Source of the DNA: Micromonospora sp. WMMA1947 | GTDB lineage: Bacteria > Actinomycetota > Actinomycetes > Mycobacteriales > Micromonosporaceae | DNA: 64,000 nucleotides | Assembly: GCF_027497355.1 (NCBI RefSeq) | Contig: NZ_CP114909.1 | Coordinates: 5,351,001-5,415,000, forward strand | Direction: 5' to 3' | In this document: one piece after another, positions 19,520-27,309 of the stretch | Position numbering within the stretch: the stretch's first letter is position 1 | Layout: each line of letters opens with the position of its first letter | Made by a program: the position numbers and the translations under genes | The notes under the pieces: model-generated | What the model saw: only the letters and a program-made list of their open reading frames with translations | What the model was told of the DNA's origin: nothing | The model's database searches: none

Positions 19520-20797
19520 TCAGGCGGGGGTCAGGACGGCCTCCTTCAGCAGGCGGCGGGTCAGGGTCAGGCGGTCGGCGTCGTCGTCCAGGCCGGGCAG
19601 GTCGCCGACCCTCGTCACTTCGCCGGTGAGCAGCGCGCGCAGCGCGGCCTCGCAGGTGCCGGGCAGCGTGAGCGTCCGGTCCGGCACGCGCAGCGTGACC
19701 CGTCCGTCGGCGGCCGGGGTGAGCTGCCAGCGCAGGCCGCCGCGCACCGCGACCTCGCTGTCCGCGCTCAGCCGGGCCAGCGCCTGCGCCTGGGCCAGTG
19801 GCCGGATCGGTGCCGGGCGGGCGGCCGGCCACACCCGGGCACGCAGCCGGCCGGCCACCGCCGCCGGGTCGGCGCGCAGCAGCCAGTCGCGCAGCGCCTC
19901 GACGGTCTCGGTCAGCTCCGGTTCGATCGCGTCCGGGTCGGCCAGGTCGAGCCCGAACGGCAGGCTCGCGCGCAGCCGCGCGTCCTCGGCGGCGAGCGCG
20001 AGCAGCTCCTCGACCACGGCGTACCGGGTCAGCGCCCGGATGCCCACTGTCAGGTGCAGCGAGCTGGACTCCTGCGCCTGGGCGCTGTGCAGCCAGCCGC
20101 GCGGCAGGTAGAGCGCGTCGCCCGGTTCCAGCACCACGTCCAGTTCGGGGCGGCCCTCGGCGGTCGCGGAGACCTCGTCGGCCCGGCCGCCCCAGGGCTG
20201 GCGCTCCAGCGGGTCGGTCAGCACCGGTGGGTGGATCCGCCAGTGCTTGCGTCCGTCCACCTGGAGCACGAACACGTCGTGGGTGTCGTAGTGGGTGGCG
20301 AACCCCTGGCTGCCGGCCGGGGTCAGGTAGGCGTTCACCTGAAGCGGCTGGGCCAGCGCGGTGCCCAGGTCGCGGGCGAAGTCGACGACCGCCGGCCAGG
20401 TGCGGTGCAGACCCTGCAACACCAGCGTCGCACCGTCGGCGTAGAGCGCCAGCACCTTCTCGTCGAGAACCTGGTCGCCGATCTCGGCGCCCGCGCCACC
20501 ACCGCCGGTGTAGCGCGCCGCCGGCACCAGCTGGCCGTCCTTCGCGACCCGCAGGAACGGGGTACGCAGGCCGCGGCGGCTGAGCAGGTCGTCGGCGTCG
20601 GCCGGGCTGAGCAGGTCGGTGAAGCCGTCCGGGTTGGGTAGTTCGGCGGCGCGGGACAGCAGCGGGCTGCGCCCCCAGTGGTCGGCGGCGAACTTGGCCG
20701 GCTCCACTGCCACGCACCGGGCCAGCGCCTCGGTGGCGGAGAGCGGAACCGCCGGGCGGCCGTGGCCACCCGGCGGGTCGACGTGCGTGGTGCTCAT
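19520..20797 (-). CDS. JmjC/cupin_4 2-oxoglutarate oxygenase, putative peptide hydroxylase
   Basis: 425-residue JmjC-fold protein of the ribosomal-oxygenase type (RoxA/MINA53/NO66-like), an Fe(II)/2-oxoglutarate hydroxylase. The Fe triad is visible: HYDTHDVFVLQ supplies H-x-D and PRGWLHSAQ the distal His; KHWRIH carries the likely 2OG-binding Lys. A winged-helix C-terminal domain follows, as in the family. Its ATG lies three bases after the stop of a 100-residue repetitive peptide, so the two are coupled. Related enzymes hydroxylate His or Arg of ribosomal proteins. Here the neighbouring peptide, with one His per repeat, is the natural candidate substrate (inference). Confidence 0.85.
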   Translation of the reverse strand: MSTTHVDPPGGHGRPAVPLSATEALARCVAVEPAKFAADHWGRSPLLSRAAELPNPDGFTDLLSPADADDLLSRRGLRTPFLRVAKDGQLVPAARYTGGGGAGAEIGDQVLDEKVLALYADGATLVLQGLHRTWPAVVDFARDLGTALAQPLQVNAYLTPAGSQGFATHYDTHDVFVLQVDGRKHWRIHPPVLTDPLERQPWGGRADEVSATAEGRPELDVVLEPGDALYLPRGWLHSAQAQESSSLHLTVGIRALTRYAVVEELLALAAEDARLRASLPFGLDLADPDAIEPELTETVEALRDWLLRADPAAVAGRLRARVWPAARPAPIRPLAQAQALARLSADSEVAVRGGLRWQLTPAADGRVTLRVPDRTLTLPGTCEAALRALLTGEVTRVGDLPGLDDDADRLTLTRRLLKEAVLTPA

Positions 20798-20800
20798 GTG

Positions 20801-21103
20801 TCAGGCGCTGCCGTCGGCGCCGCCGTCGTGCTGGCCGGGGGTCGCGCCACCGTCGGCCGGACCCTCGGCGCTGCCGTCCGCGCCACCGTCGTGCTGACCC
20901 GGGGTCGCACCGCCGTCGGCGGGACCCTCGGCGCCGCCGTCCGCGCCACCGTCGTGCTGACCCGGGGTCGCACCGCCGTCGGCGGGACCCTCGGCGCCGC
21001 CGTCCGCGCCACCGTCGTGCTGACCCGGGGTCGCACCGCCGTCGGCCGGGCCCTCGAGGCCGCTGCCGCCGCTGCTCTGGATGTCGTCGTCGTTCAATGC
21101 CAT
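20801..21103 (-). CDS. Repetitive 100-residue peptide, putative JmjC substrate
   Basis: Starts MALNDDDIQSSGGSGL (16 residues, leader-like), then four tandem 21-residue units with core GGATPGQHDGGADG. Units 1-2 end ...DGGA and units 3-4 ...DGSA. Each unit has one His and three Asp; no Cys, Lys, Arg or aromatic residue occurs anywhere in the protein. GGGAG precedes the ATG at 21103. It lies three bases ahead of the JmjC oxygenase, under a SigB/SigF-type promoter. The layout (leader, repeated core, adjacent modifying enzyme) is that of a multi-core ribosomally made modified peptide. A non-secreted intrinsically disordered protein is the alternative. Confidence 0.75.
   Translation of the reverse strand: MALNDDDIQSSGGSGLEGPADGGATPGQHDGGADGGAEGPADGGATPGQHDGGADGGAEGPADGGATPGQHDGGADGSAEGPADGGATPGQHDGGADGSA
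20804..21055 (-). repeat. Four 63-bp tandem repeats inside the peptide gene
   Basis: Units at 20993-21055, 20930-20992, 20867-20929 and 20804-20866 (minus order). The DNA is nearly identical between units, so recent expansion or gene conversion is likely. In-frame, each encodes 21 residues. Confidence 0.9.
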
Positions 21104-21159
21104 GGGTGCTCCCTCGGTGTGCCGCCCCGCGTGGTGCCGGGGTCCGTGTGCAGCGGGTG

Positions 21160-21185
21160 GTACCCCACGCCTGATCTTCTCTAAC
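21160..21185 (-). promoter_or_regulatory. SigB/SigF-type promoter of the repeat-peptide/JmjC operon
   Basis: On the minus strand GTTA (21185-21182), 16 bases, GGGTAC (21165-21160), about 57 bases before the peptide ATG. One mismatch in the -35. Confidence 0.5.
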
Positions 21186-21288
21186 CACACCGTAGACGCC
21201 CGGACGCCGTCGTACGGACGGTTCGCCGGGCAAGCGGCCGGACCGGGCGGATGCCAGGATGGCGGGAGGACGACGCGAGGAGACGCAC

Positions 21289-22032
21289 GTGACGCAGCCG
21301 GAGCCGCTCACCCCGCTGACCGAGGACTGGCAGCGGACGCTCGCCGTGGTGGCCCACCCCGACGACCTGGAGTTCGGCGCCGCCGCCGCGGTGGCCCGGT
21401 GGACCGGGCAGGGCAAGGAGGTCGTGTACTGCCTGCTCACCAGCGGCGAGGCGGGCATCGACGGGATGACGCCGGAGCGCGCCCGCGTGGTGCGCGAAGA
21501 GGAGCAACGCGCCTCCGCCGCCGTGGTCGGGGTGTCGCGGGTCGAGTTCCTCGGCCTGCCCGACGGGCTGCTGGAGTACGGCGTGCCGCTGCGCCGCGCG
21601 ATCGCCGCTGTGGTGCGCCGGCACCGGCCGGACGTGGTGCTGACGAACAACTTCCGGGAGACCTGGGACGGGGCGTACGCGCTGAACCAGGCCGACCACA
21701 TCGCCTGCGGCCGGGCCACGCTGGACGCGGTCCGCGACGCCGGCAACCGGTGGATCTTCCCGGAGCAGCTCACCGACGGCACGCAGCCGTGGTCGCGGGT
21801 CCGCGAGGTGTGGGCGGCCGGGTCGCCGGTGGCCCGGCACGGGGTGGACGTGACGGACACGTTCGACAGGGGCGTCGCGTCGCTGCGGGCGCACGGGGCG
21901 TACCTGAGCGGCCTGGGCGACGGCAGCTTCGACGCCGAGGAGTTCCTGGAGGGCATGGCCCGGCCGGCGGGCAGCCGGCTCGGCGCGCGGTTCGGCGCCA
22001 CGTTCGAGGTCTTCCCGATCAACCTTCAGTAG
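21289..22032 (+). CDS. PIG-L (LmbE-like) deacetylase family protein
   Basis: 247-residue zinc-dependent N-acetylglucosaminyl deacetylase-like protein. The AHPDDLEFG motif (about residues 21-29) gives the zinc-binding His, Asp and catalytic Asp; a later His in NQADHIACG completes the site. The family includes MshB and Mca, but the sequence does not identify which substrate. GTG at 21289 with GAGGAG upstream. It is followed after nine bases by a DUF72 gene. Confidence 0.88.
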   Translation: MTQPEPLTPLTEDWQRTLAVVAHPDDLEFGAAAAVARWTGQGKEVVYCLLTSGEAGIDGMTPERARVVREEEQRASAAVVGVSRVEFLGLPDGLLEYGVPLRRAIAAVVRRHRPDVVLTNNFRETWDGAYALNQADHIACGRATLDAVRDAGNRWIFPEQLTDGTQPWSRVREVWAAGSPVARHGVDVTDTFDRGVASLRAHGAYLSGLGDGSFDAEEFLEGMARPAGSRLGARFGATFEVFPINLQ

Positions 22033-22041
22033 GGCACGGCG

Positions 22042-22851
22042 ATGTTCCTGGTCGGCACGTCGGGCTGGCAGTACCGGGACTGGCGGGAACGGTTCTACCC
22101 GGCCGGGCTGCCGCAGCGGCGCTGGCTGGAGCACTTCGCCGCGCGGTTCGCCACGGTCGAGGTGAACAACGCGTTCTACCGGCTGCCGGAGCGGGACACG
22201 TTCGTCGCGTGGCGGGAGCGTACGCCCGGCGACTTCTGCGTGGCGGTGAAGATGAGCCGCTACCTGACGCACATCAAGCGGCTGCGCGACCCGGCCGAGC
22301 CGGTGGCTCGGTTCCTGGACCGCGCGTCCGGGCTCGGCGACCGGCTCGGGCCGGTACTGGTGCAGCTCCCGCCGACGCTGCGGGCCGACCCGGACGCGCT
22401 GGCCGGCGTGCTGCGCCGGTTCCCCGCCGACGTGCGGGTGGCCGTCGAGCCGCGACATCAGTCGTGGTGGACCGACGACACGAGGCGGGTGCTGGAGCGG
22501 CACCGGGCGGCGCTGGTCTGGGCGGACCGCCTCAGCCGGCCGATCACCCCGCTGTGGCGCACCACCGACTTCGGGTACCTGCGGCTGCACGAGGGGCGGG
22601 CCCGGCCGTGGCCGCGCTACGGGCGGGCCGCGCTGGCCGGCTGGGTGCGCCGGCTGGCCGGGGAGTTCGGTGACGGCGACCCGGCGTACGTCTACTTCAA
22701 CAACGACCCGGGCGGCGCGGCGATCGTCGACGCGGTCGCGTTCGCCGGGCTGGCCCGGCGGGCCGGGCTGCCGGTGTCCCGGACGCCGGCGGCCCGCCCC
22801 GCCGAGGGGGCGGGACGGGCCGGTCCGGTGCCGGATCAGGGAATCATCTGA
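22042..22851 (+). CDS. DUF72 (YecE-like) protein
   Basis: 269-residue TIM-barrel protein of unknown function. Family signatures are FLVGTSGWQYRDWRERFYP at the start, FCVAVKMSRYLTHIKRL, VAVEPRHQSWW and AYVYFNNDPGGAA near the end. In operon with the PIG-L gene. Its last 16 bases overlap the convergent DUF2267 gene. A second, more distant DUF72 copy lies at 23548-24417. Confidence 0.88.
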   Translation: MFLVGTSGWQYRDWRERFYPAGLPQRRWLEHFAARFATVEVNNAFYRLPERDTFVAWRERTPGDFCVAVKMSRYLTHIKRLRDPAEPVARFLDRASGLGDRLGPVLVQLPPTLRADPDALAGVLRRFPADVRVAVEPRHQSWWTDDTRRVLERHRAALVWADRLSRPITPLWRTTDFGYLRLHEGRARPWPRYGRAALAGWVRRLAGEFGDGDPAYVYFNNDPGGAAIVDAVAFAGLARRAGLPVSRTPAARPAEGAGRAGPVPDQGII

Positions 22852-23264
22852 CGCAGGTCACCCGGCATGGTGGCCTTCACGTCCTCCCACTCGCCCTGGG
22901 TGACGTGCCGGCGCAGCGTGTCCAGCACGACCTGCACCACCCGCTGCGCGCCTCCCTCCACGTCGTACGGGAAGCCCTGGCGCACCTCGTACAGGAAGTC
23001 GTCGCGGTTGAGCTTGATCGGCACGTTCTCCGGCTGCCAGCCGTCGAAGTAGATCCCGCGCACCAGCACCGGCAACTGCTGGGCGAACTCGGCGCTCTCC
23101 TGCACCGGCAGCCGGTCCCGCAGCAGGTGCAGGACGGTACGCAACGCGGCGTAGGACTGGTTGCGCCGTTCCTTCGGCCAGCCGTACGCGGACTCGATCT
23201 CCTTCAGGATCACGTTCGTCTTGTCCAGCGAGGACTCGAACGCGGACAACAGCTGTTCGGCCAT
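22836..23264 (-). CDS. DUF2267 family protein
   Basis: 142-residue helical protein of unknown function, found in many bacteria and often stress-linked. The pattern NQSYAALRTVLHLLRDRLPVQE, FAQQLPVLVRGIYFDGWQP and FLYEVRQGFP is typical. The ATG at 23264 follows the stop of a 60-residue ORF by five bases. Its end overlaps the convergent DUF72 gene, an unusually tight 3' arrangement. Confidence 0.85.
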   Translation of the reverse strand: MAEQLLSAFESSLDKTNVILKEIESAYGWPKERRNQSYAALRTVLHLLRDRLPVQESAEFAQQLPVLVRGIYFDGWQPENVPIKLNRDDFLYEVRQGFPYDVEGGAQRVVQVVLDTLRRHVTQGEWEDVKATMPGDLRQMIP

Positions 23265-23269
23265 CGGGC

Positions 23270-23452
23270 TCACCCCCGTGCTTCGGTCTCCCAGCGTCGG
23301 TCGTCGGCGCGGCGCGGCGGACCGCTGGGGCCCCGCCACAACCGGGTCGGGCTGAACCGGCCGGGCCGTTCACCCCGCCGTGCCGCCTCGGAGCTGCCGA
23401 CCACGTGCAGTACGCCCCCGCGGCGTCGGTCCGCCACCACCCGTACCGTCAT
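23270..23452 (-). CDS. Small basic hypothetical protein
   Basis: 60 residues, Arg-rich (MTVRVVADRRRGGVLHVVGSSEAARRGERPGRF...). It has a strong GGAGG six bases before the ATG at 23452 and sits five bases ahead of DUF2267, which supports its reality. Not recognised. Confidence 0.5.
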   Translation of the reverse strand: MTVRVVADRRRGGVLHVVGSSEAARRGERPGRFSPTRLWRGPSGPPRRADDRRWETEARG

Positions 23453-23547
23453 GACCCACCTCCTCGTCGCGGCGCCCGAGCCGGCGCCCACTGTCCATGC
23501 TGCGGCCCGGGCGGGTGAGCGGGCCTCACCCGGAGCGGGTGAGACGC

Positions 23548-24417
23548 TCAGGCGTCCAGCAGGCCGGCGAGTGTGGTGGCGTTGCGCTGCGCGTAGTCCT
23601 GGTAGCAGTTGTTCATCAGCACGTGTGTCTGCCCGGCCTCGCCGGCCAGCTCGCGCAGCTTCGGCGCCCAGTCGCGCAGCTCCCGCTCGGAGTAGTCGTA
23701 GCCGAACTTCTCGTGGATGTCCTTGCTGGTCCACTTGTCGCTGTGGCCGTGGAACCGGACCACCGCGAGGTCCGCGGTGGCGGCCAGCACCGGCGGTACG
23801 GACGACTTGTGTCCCTGCGGCATGTCCACGCAGACGAACGGCAGGTCGTGTTCGCGCAGGAAGCCCAGCGTCTCGTCGGCGTTGTCGCCGTCGAACCAGG
23901 AGGTGTGCCGGAACTCGAAGGCCGGGCGCAGCGGCGCGCACCGCCGCGCCACCTCCAGCAGGTACTGCTTGTTCGCGCGCTTGATGGTGAACCAGGGCGG
24001 GAACTGGAACAGCAGCGCGCCCAGCTTGCCGGCCTCGACGAGCGGGTCGAGGGCGGACAGGAACCGCGTCCAGACCTCCTCGTACGCCTGCGCGGGCAGG
24101 TCGTCGGGGTAGACGTTGCGCTTGTCCGTGTCCGGGCGCAGGTCCTTGTAGAGCGCGGAGACGCGGGTGGGGTGGCCGGTCAGCAGGCTGAACGCCTTGA
24201 CGTTGAAGGTGAACCCGGCCGGCGTGCGTTCGGCCCACAGCCGGGCGGTCCGCTCGGCCGGCGGCGAGTAGTAGGTGGCGTCCACCTCGACCAGCGGGAA
24301 CTGCCGGGCGTAGTAGGACAGCCGCTTCTCCGGCGTGTCGGCGCTCGCCGGGTACCAGCCGGAGTCGAGCAGGGTCCGGTCGGTCCACGAGGCGGTGCCC
24401 ACCTTGATCTCACCCAT
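23548..24417 (-). CDS. DUF72 (YecE-like) protein, second copy
   Basis: 289 residues, TIM-barrel of unknown function. It starts GEIKVGTASWTDRTLL and contains PAGFTFNVKAFSLLTGHPT, AFEFRHTSWF and VLMNNCYQDYAQRNA, the usual DUF72 blocks with the C-terminal asparagine-rich segment. Distinct subfamily from the copy at 22042, so not a recent duplication. Confidence 0.88.
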   Translation of the reverse strand: MGEIKVGTASWTDRTLLDSGWYPASADTPEKRLSYYARQFPLVEVDATYYSPPAERTARLWAERTPAGFTFNVKAFSLLTGHPTRVSALYKDLRPDTDKRNVYPDDLPAQAYEEVWTRFLSALDPLVEAGKLGALLFQFPPWFTIKRANKQYLLEVARRCAPLRPAFEFRHTSWFDGDNADETLGFLREHDLPFVCVDMPQGHKSSVPPVLAATADLAVVRFHGHSDKWTSKDIHEKFGYDYSERELRDWAPKLRELAGEAGQTHVLMNNCYQDYAQRNATTLAGLLDA

Positions 24418-24464
24418 GGTGGGAGTTCACCGCGTCGGGAACCGACCGGCAACCCGGACGGCGT

Positions 24465-24863
24465 TCAGGCCGCCCGCCGCTCCCGGGTCTGCTTGCAGGC
24501 CACACAGGAGGTCGCGGACGGGAAGATCTCCAGCCGCTCCACCGGGATGGGCGCCGTGCAGCCCTCGCAGAACCCGTAGGTGCCCTCGTCCAGGCGGGTC
24601 AGCGCGTGCTCGAACTGCGCCCGCCGGTCCAGGATGGTGCGCAGCAGCGACTGCGCGGTGTCGCGCTCGGCGGTCTTCGTGCCGCTGTCGGCCTGGTCGT
24701 CGCCGGCGGTGTCGCCGACCTCCACCAGCCGCAGCACCTGGCTCTGCGCCATGGTGTGCTCGTACTCGGCGGTCAGCTCGTCGTACCGCGACCGCAGGGA
24801 CTGCCGGATCTGGTCGACCTCCGCCTGGGAGCGGCCGGTGGCTGTCGTGTCGTGGACGAGCAT
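24465..24863 (-). CDS. DksA/TraR-type zinc finger protein
   Basis: 132 residues: an N-terminal coiled coil (about 10-90) and a C-terminal four-Cys zinc finger, CEGC ... CVAC (about residues 98-122). Proteins of this family bind the secondary channel of RNA polymerase or, in actinobacteria, may be general stress proteins. A perfect SigB/SigF-type promoter lies ~115 bases upstream. Confidence 0.87.
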   Translation of the reverse strand: MLVHDTTATGRSQAEVDQIRQSLRSRYDELTAEYEHTMAQSQVLRLVEVGDTAGDDQADSGTKTAERDTAQSLLRTILDRRAQFEHALTRLDEGTYGFCEGCTAPIPVERLEIFPSATSCVACKQTRERRAA

Positions 24864-24977
24864 CGCTGCCTGCCTTTCCTACGTCCTCATACCGGTCCGG
24901 GGCGGCCAGCGCCCCGGACCTGGTCCGACTGTGAAAGCGCGGGCGACGAGATCACCCGTGCTCTGTGAGCCGGGCGA

Positions 24978-25003
24978 TTACCCCCGGCTCCGGCGGGGCA
25001 AAC
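24978..25003 (-). promoter_or_regulatory. SigB/SigF-type promoter of the DksA-like gene
   Basis: On the minus strand GTTT (25003-25000), 16 bases, GGGTAA (24983-24978). Exact consensus match; leader of about 110 bases. Confidence 0.7.
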
Positions 25004-25045
25004 CGCCTTTTTCCTGAGTGTTTCCGGTGAGTCCGCAGCCGCTGG

Positions 25046-25675
25046 TCAGGCGGCCTCGACGAGCGCCGGGTGGCGCGGGTCGTCGGCACGGACCACCACG
25101 TCGGCGAAGGACGCGGGGACGACCTCGTCGGCGTAGCGGGCGAAGGCGGGCAGCGTCCAGCGCAGCGCCGGGTCGGTGCGCCGGTGCAGCGCCGCCGGGG
25201 AGAGCACGAGATGGACCGTGACGTCGAACGGCAGCGCGCCGCCGAGCAGCAGCGCGCCGCTGACCAGGACCACGCCGCCGGGCGGCAGATCCACGTACGC
25301 GGCCCGGCTGGCCCGGTCGGCGGCGGCGTCCCACAGCGACGGCAGCAGCCGGCCCGAGCCGTCCGGACCGGCCGGGTCGAGCACCTCGCGGCGCAGCCCC
25401 GGTTCGTCGAGCCAGCCCTCGTAGTAGGCGTCCGGGTTGGTGCGGCCGTGCTCCAGGCGCACCGAGGCGGGGCGGAGGAAGTCGTCGGCGCGCACGTGCA
25501 GCACCGGCCGGCCGGCGGCGCGCAGCGGGTCGACGAGCGCGTCGGCGAGCGCGGCCGGACCGGCGGCGGGCGGGCCGTCCACGGCGACCCGCAGCCGGCC
25601 GGGCGTCCCGGTGCGGGCGAGACGCTCGGCCAGCTCGGTGACGAGCAGGTCGGGGCTGATCGGGCGCACGCGCAT
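25046..25675 (-). CDS. Uridine-kinase-like protein lacking the P-loop lysine
   Basis: 209 residues with the overall layout of actinobacterial uridine kinase-like proteins: VAVDGPPAAGPAALADAL at the P-loop, VLHVRADDFLRPASVRLEHG, YYEGWLDEPGLRREVL and a Walker-B-like VVLVSGALLLG. The P-loop reads G-P-P-A-A-G-P-A-A, so the essential GK[ST] is GPA. It is therefore unlikely to be an active kinase. Start ATG at 25675. Pseudo-enzyme or redirected activity is open; the frame is intact, so it is not a pseudogene. Confidence 0.72.
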   Translation of the reverse strand: MRVRPISPDLLVTELAERLARTGTPGRLRVAVDGPPAAGPAALADALVDPLRAAGRPVLHVRADDFLRPASVRLEHGRTNPDAYYEGWLDEPGLRREVLDPAGPDGSGRLLPSLWDAAADRASRAAYVDLPPGGVVLVSGALLLGGALPFDVTVHLVLSPAALHRRTDPALRWTLPAFARYADEVVPASFADVVVRADDPRHPALVEAA

Positions 25676-25773
25676 CGGACCATCCTGCCGCGCGGACGGG
25701 CGGGTCACCACATGATCGCTCCGGGCGGTCGGGGCTCCGTCCGGCGGCGGTCGTCGGGTGGTGGTCCCGGTGG

Positions 25774-26382
25774 TCAGCCGGTGCGGTCGATGGTGACCCG
25801 GGCGTCGTCGGCGAGCCGGTAACCGACGCCGTAGACGGTGGTGACGAGCGGGACGTCCACGCCGACCTTGCCGCGCAGGCGGCGTACGTGCACGTCGACG
25901 GTGCGGACGCCGGCGTGCTCGTACCCCCAGACGGCGTTGAGCAGTTGCAGGCGGGTGAACACCCGGCGGGGGTGGGCGACCAGGTGCAGCAGCAGGTCGA
26001 ACTCCAGGCGGGTCAGCGGCAGCGGCTCGCCGTCGCGCAGCACCGACCGGGACGACGCGAGGATGTGCAGCGTGGGGATGGTCGGGGCGAGCGGGCGCGC
26101 CGGAGCGCGGCCGGCCGGGACGTCGGGCCGGCGCTCGGCCGGGACCGTGCCCGCGCTGACCACCGCGTCGCCGCGTTCGAGCATCTCGCGGGCGGCGTCG
26201 AGCAGCCGGCGGGCGGCCGGGGTGAGCGACTCCTCGCAGGCCAGCGGAATGGTGAGGGTGACGGTGAGCATGGGCCCGGCGGCGGTGTTGGCGGGGCGAC
26301 GCTGGCCGCCGGGAGGTCGACCGGGGACCGCGGGTTGGGACGTATGCCATCCGGCGCGCGACGAGGCGGGGCTGACCGACAT
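25774..26382 (-). CDS. OmpR-type winged-helix regulator without receiver (A)
   Basis: 202 residues. The C-terminal ~95 are a trans_reg_C winged helix (LTRLEFDLLLHLVAHPRRVF, QLLNAVWGYEHAGVRTVDVHVRRLRGK, TVYGVGYRL). In place of a phospho-receiver there is a ~60-residue helical segment (LTVTLTIPLACEESLTPAARRLLDAA...) shared with the neighbouring paralogue. The ATG at 26382 has AGGAGG at good spacing; an ATG at 26436 is less likely. Located beside rhodanese and cysteine dioxygenase genes, it may control sulfur metabolism (inference). Confidence 0.82.
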   Translation of the reverse strand: MSVSPASSRAGWHTSQPAVPGRPPGGQRRPANTAAGPMLTVTLTIPLACEESLTPAARRLLDAAREMLERGDAVVSAGTVPAERRPDVPAGRAPARPLAPTIPTLHILASSRSVLRDGEPLPLTRLEFDLLLHLVAHPRRVFTRLQLLNAVWGYEHAGVRTVDVHVRRLRGKVGVDVPLVTTVYGVGYRLADDARVTIDRTG

Positions 26383-26625
26383 GGTCCTCCTTGGGCTGGT
26401 CCGGGTATCTCCCCACGGCCCGGGACGCCGCTTCATCGATGCTTCCCGGCGGCTCTGCGAGGGTCAAGGGGCGGCCGCGTTGCATGAATGTGACATTTGA
26501 CGAACACATCGCAGCCGTGCGCTCGCTCTGCGTGCGAGGCCCGTTGATTACAGCAGAGCACCGATTCGGGACGGTACGGGGGGTCTCCCCGGGGGTTCAC
26601 AGTGGCGGCTCAGCGACGAACGTGA

Positions 26626-26658
26626 ACGCGGCGCACCCCGGGCCGGGGTGCGCCGCGT
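26626..26658 (-). terminator. Hairpin terminator after regulator B
   Basis: A 14-bp stem, 26626-26639 with 26645-26658, and a 5-nt loop, 15 bases beyond the stop. The remaining 26383-26625 is leader DNA of regulator A; I see no gene in it. Confidence 0.65.
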
Positions 26659-26672
26659 GCCGTTCGGCCGGG

Positions 26673-27257
26673 TCAGGCGTCGCGGTCCACGACGATCGCG
26701 GCGTCGTCGGCGAGGCGGTAGCCCACGCCGTACACGGTGGTCACCAGCGGTGTGTCCGGCCCGAACTTGGCCCGCAGCCGGCGGACGTGCACGTCGACGG
26801 TGCGCGCCACCGCGTGCTCGTAGCCCCAGACGTTCGCGAGAAGTTGCAGGCGGGTGAACACGCGGCGGGGATGTTCGGCGAGGAACAGCAGCAGCTCGTA
26901 CTCGATGCGGGTGAGCGGGACCTCGGCGCCGCCGTGGCGGACCCGCCGGGTGCCGGTGAGGATGCGCACCCCGCCGGGGGCGGGCGCCGCCGGGGCGGGG
27001 GCCTCGCCGCGGCGCAGGTCGAGCACGGTACGGGCGGCCGGGCGGTCGTCCGGTCCCTCGCCGAGGGCGGCACGCCCTTCCCCGGAGGCGGCGAGTTCGT
27101 CGAGCAGGGCGACGAGGCGCGCGAGGCCCGGCGTCAGCGGCCCGGCGCCAAGGTCGATCGTGACGGTGAGGGTCGGTGCGGTACGCGGCCGGGGCGGCCC
27201 GGCCCGGTCGGGACGGCCCGGCCGGGCCGGACGGGTGGGGAGGGCGACGACGGACAT
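26673..27257 (-). CDS. OmpR-type winged-helix regulator without receiver (B)
   Basis: 194 residues, paralogue of regulator A. The winged helix is nearly superposable (LTRIEYELLLFLAEHPRRVF, LLANVWGYEHAVARTVDVHV, TTVYGVGYRLADDA). It has the same style of N-terminal segment (LTVTIDLGAGPLTPGLARLVALLDEL) and no receiver. AGGAGG precedes the ATG. Fifty-two bases upstream is the end of the rhodanese gene on the same strand, so co-transcription from the cysteine dioxygenase promoter is possible. Confidence 0.82.
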   Translation of the reverse strand: MSVVALPTRPARPGRPDRAGPPRPRTAPTLTVTIDLGAGPLTPGLARLVALLDELAASGEGRAALGEGPDDRPAARTVLDLRRGEAPAPAAPAPGGVRILTGTRRVRHGGAEVPLTRIEYELLLFLAEHPRRVFTRLQLLANVWGYEHAVARTVDVHVRRLRAKFGPDTPLVTTVYGVGYRLADDAAIVVDRDA

Positions 27258-27309
27258 GGGAGCCTCCTGTGCGGGCGGTCGCCCCGCCCCGCCGGATGCG
27301 GCGGGACGG

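Noticed and set aside
20804..21055. Tandem 63-bp units considered as a CRISPR array
   Set aside because: Units are contiguous without spacers and encode an in-frame repetitive peptide.
24992..25012. GGCGG-loop-CCGCC followed by TTTTT, looking like a plus-strand terminator
   Set aside because: No plus-strand gene ends there. The bases overlap an exact minus-strand SigB/SigF-type promoter for the DksA-like gene, which explains them better.
26480..26510. PHO-box-like direct repeats (GTTCG..., GTCAC...) upstream of regulator A
   Set aside because: Only partial agreement with the 11-base consensus; could be chance in an AT-richer leader.
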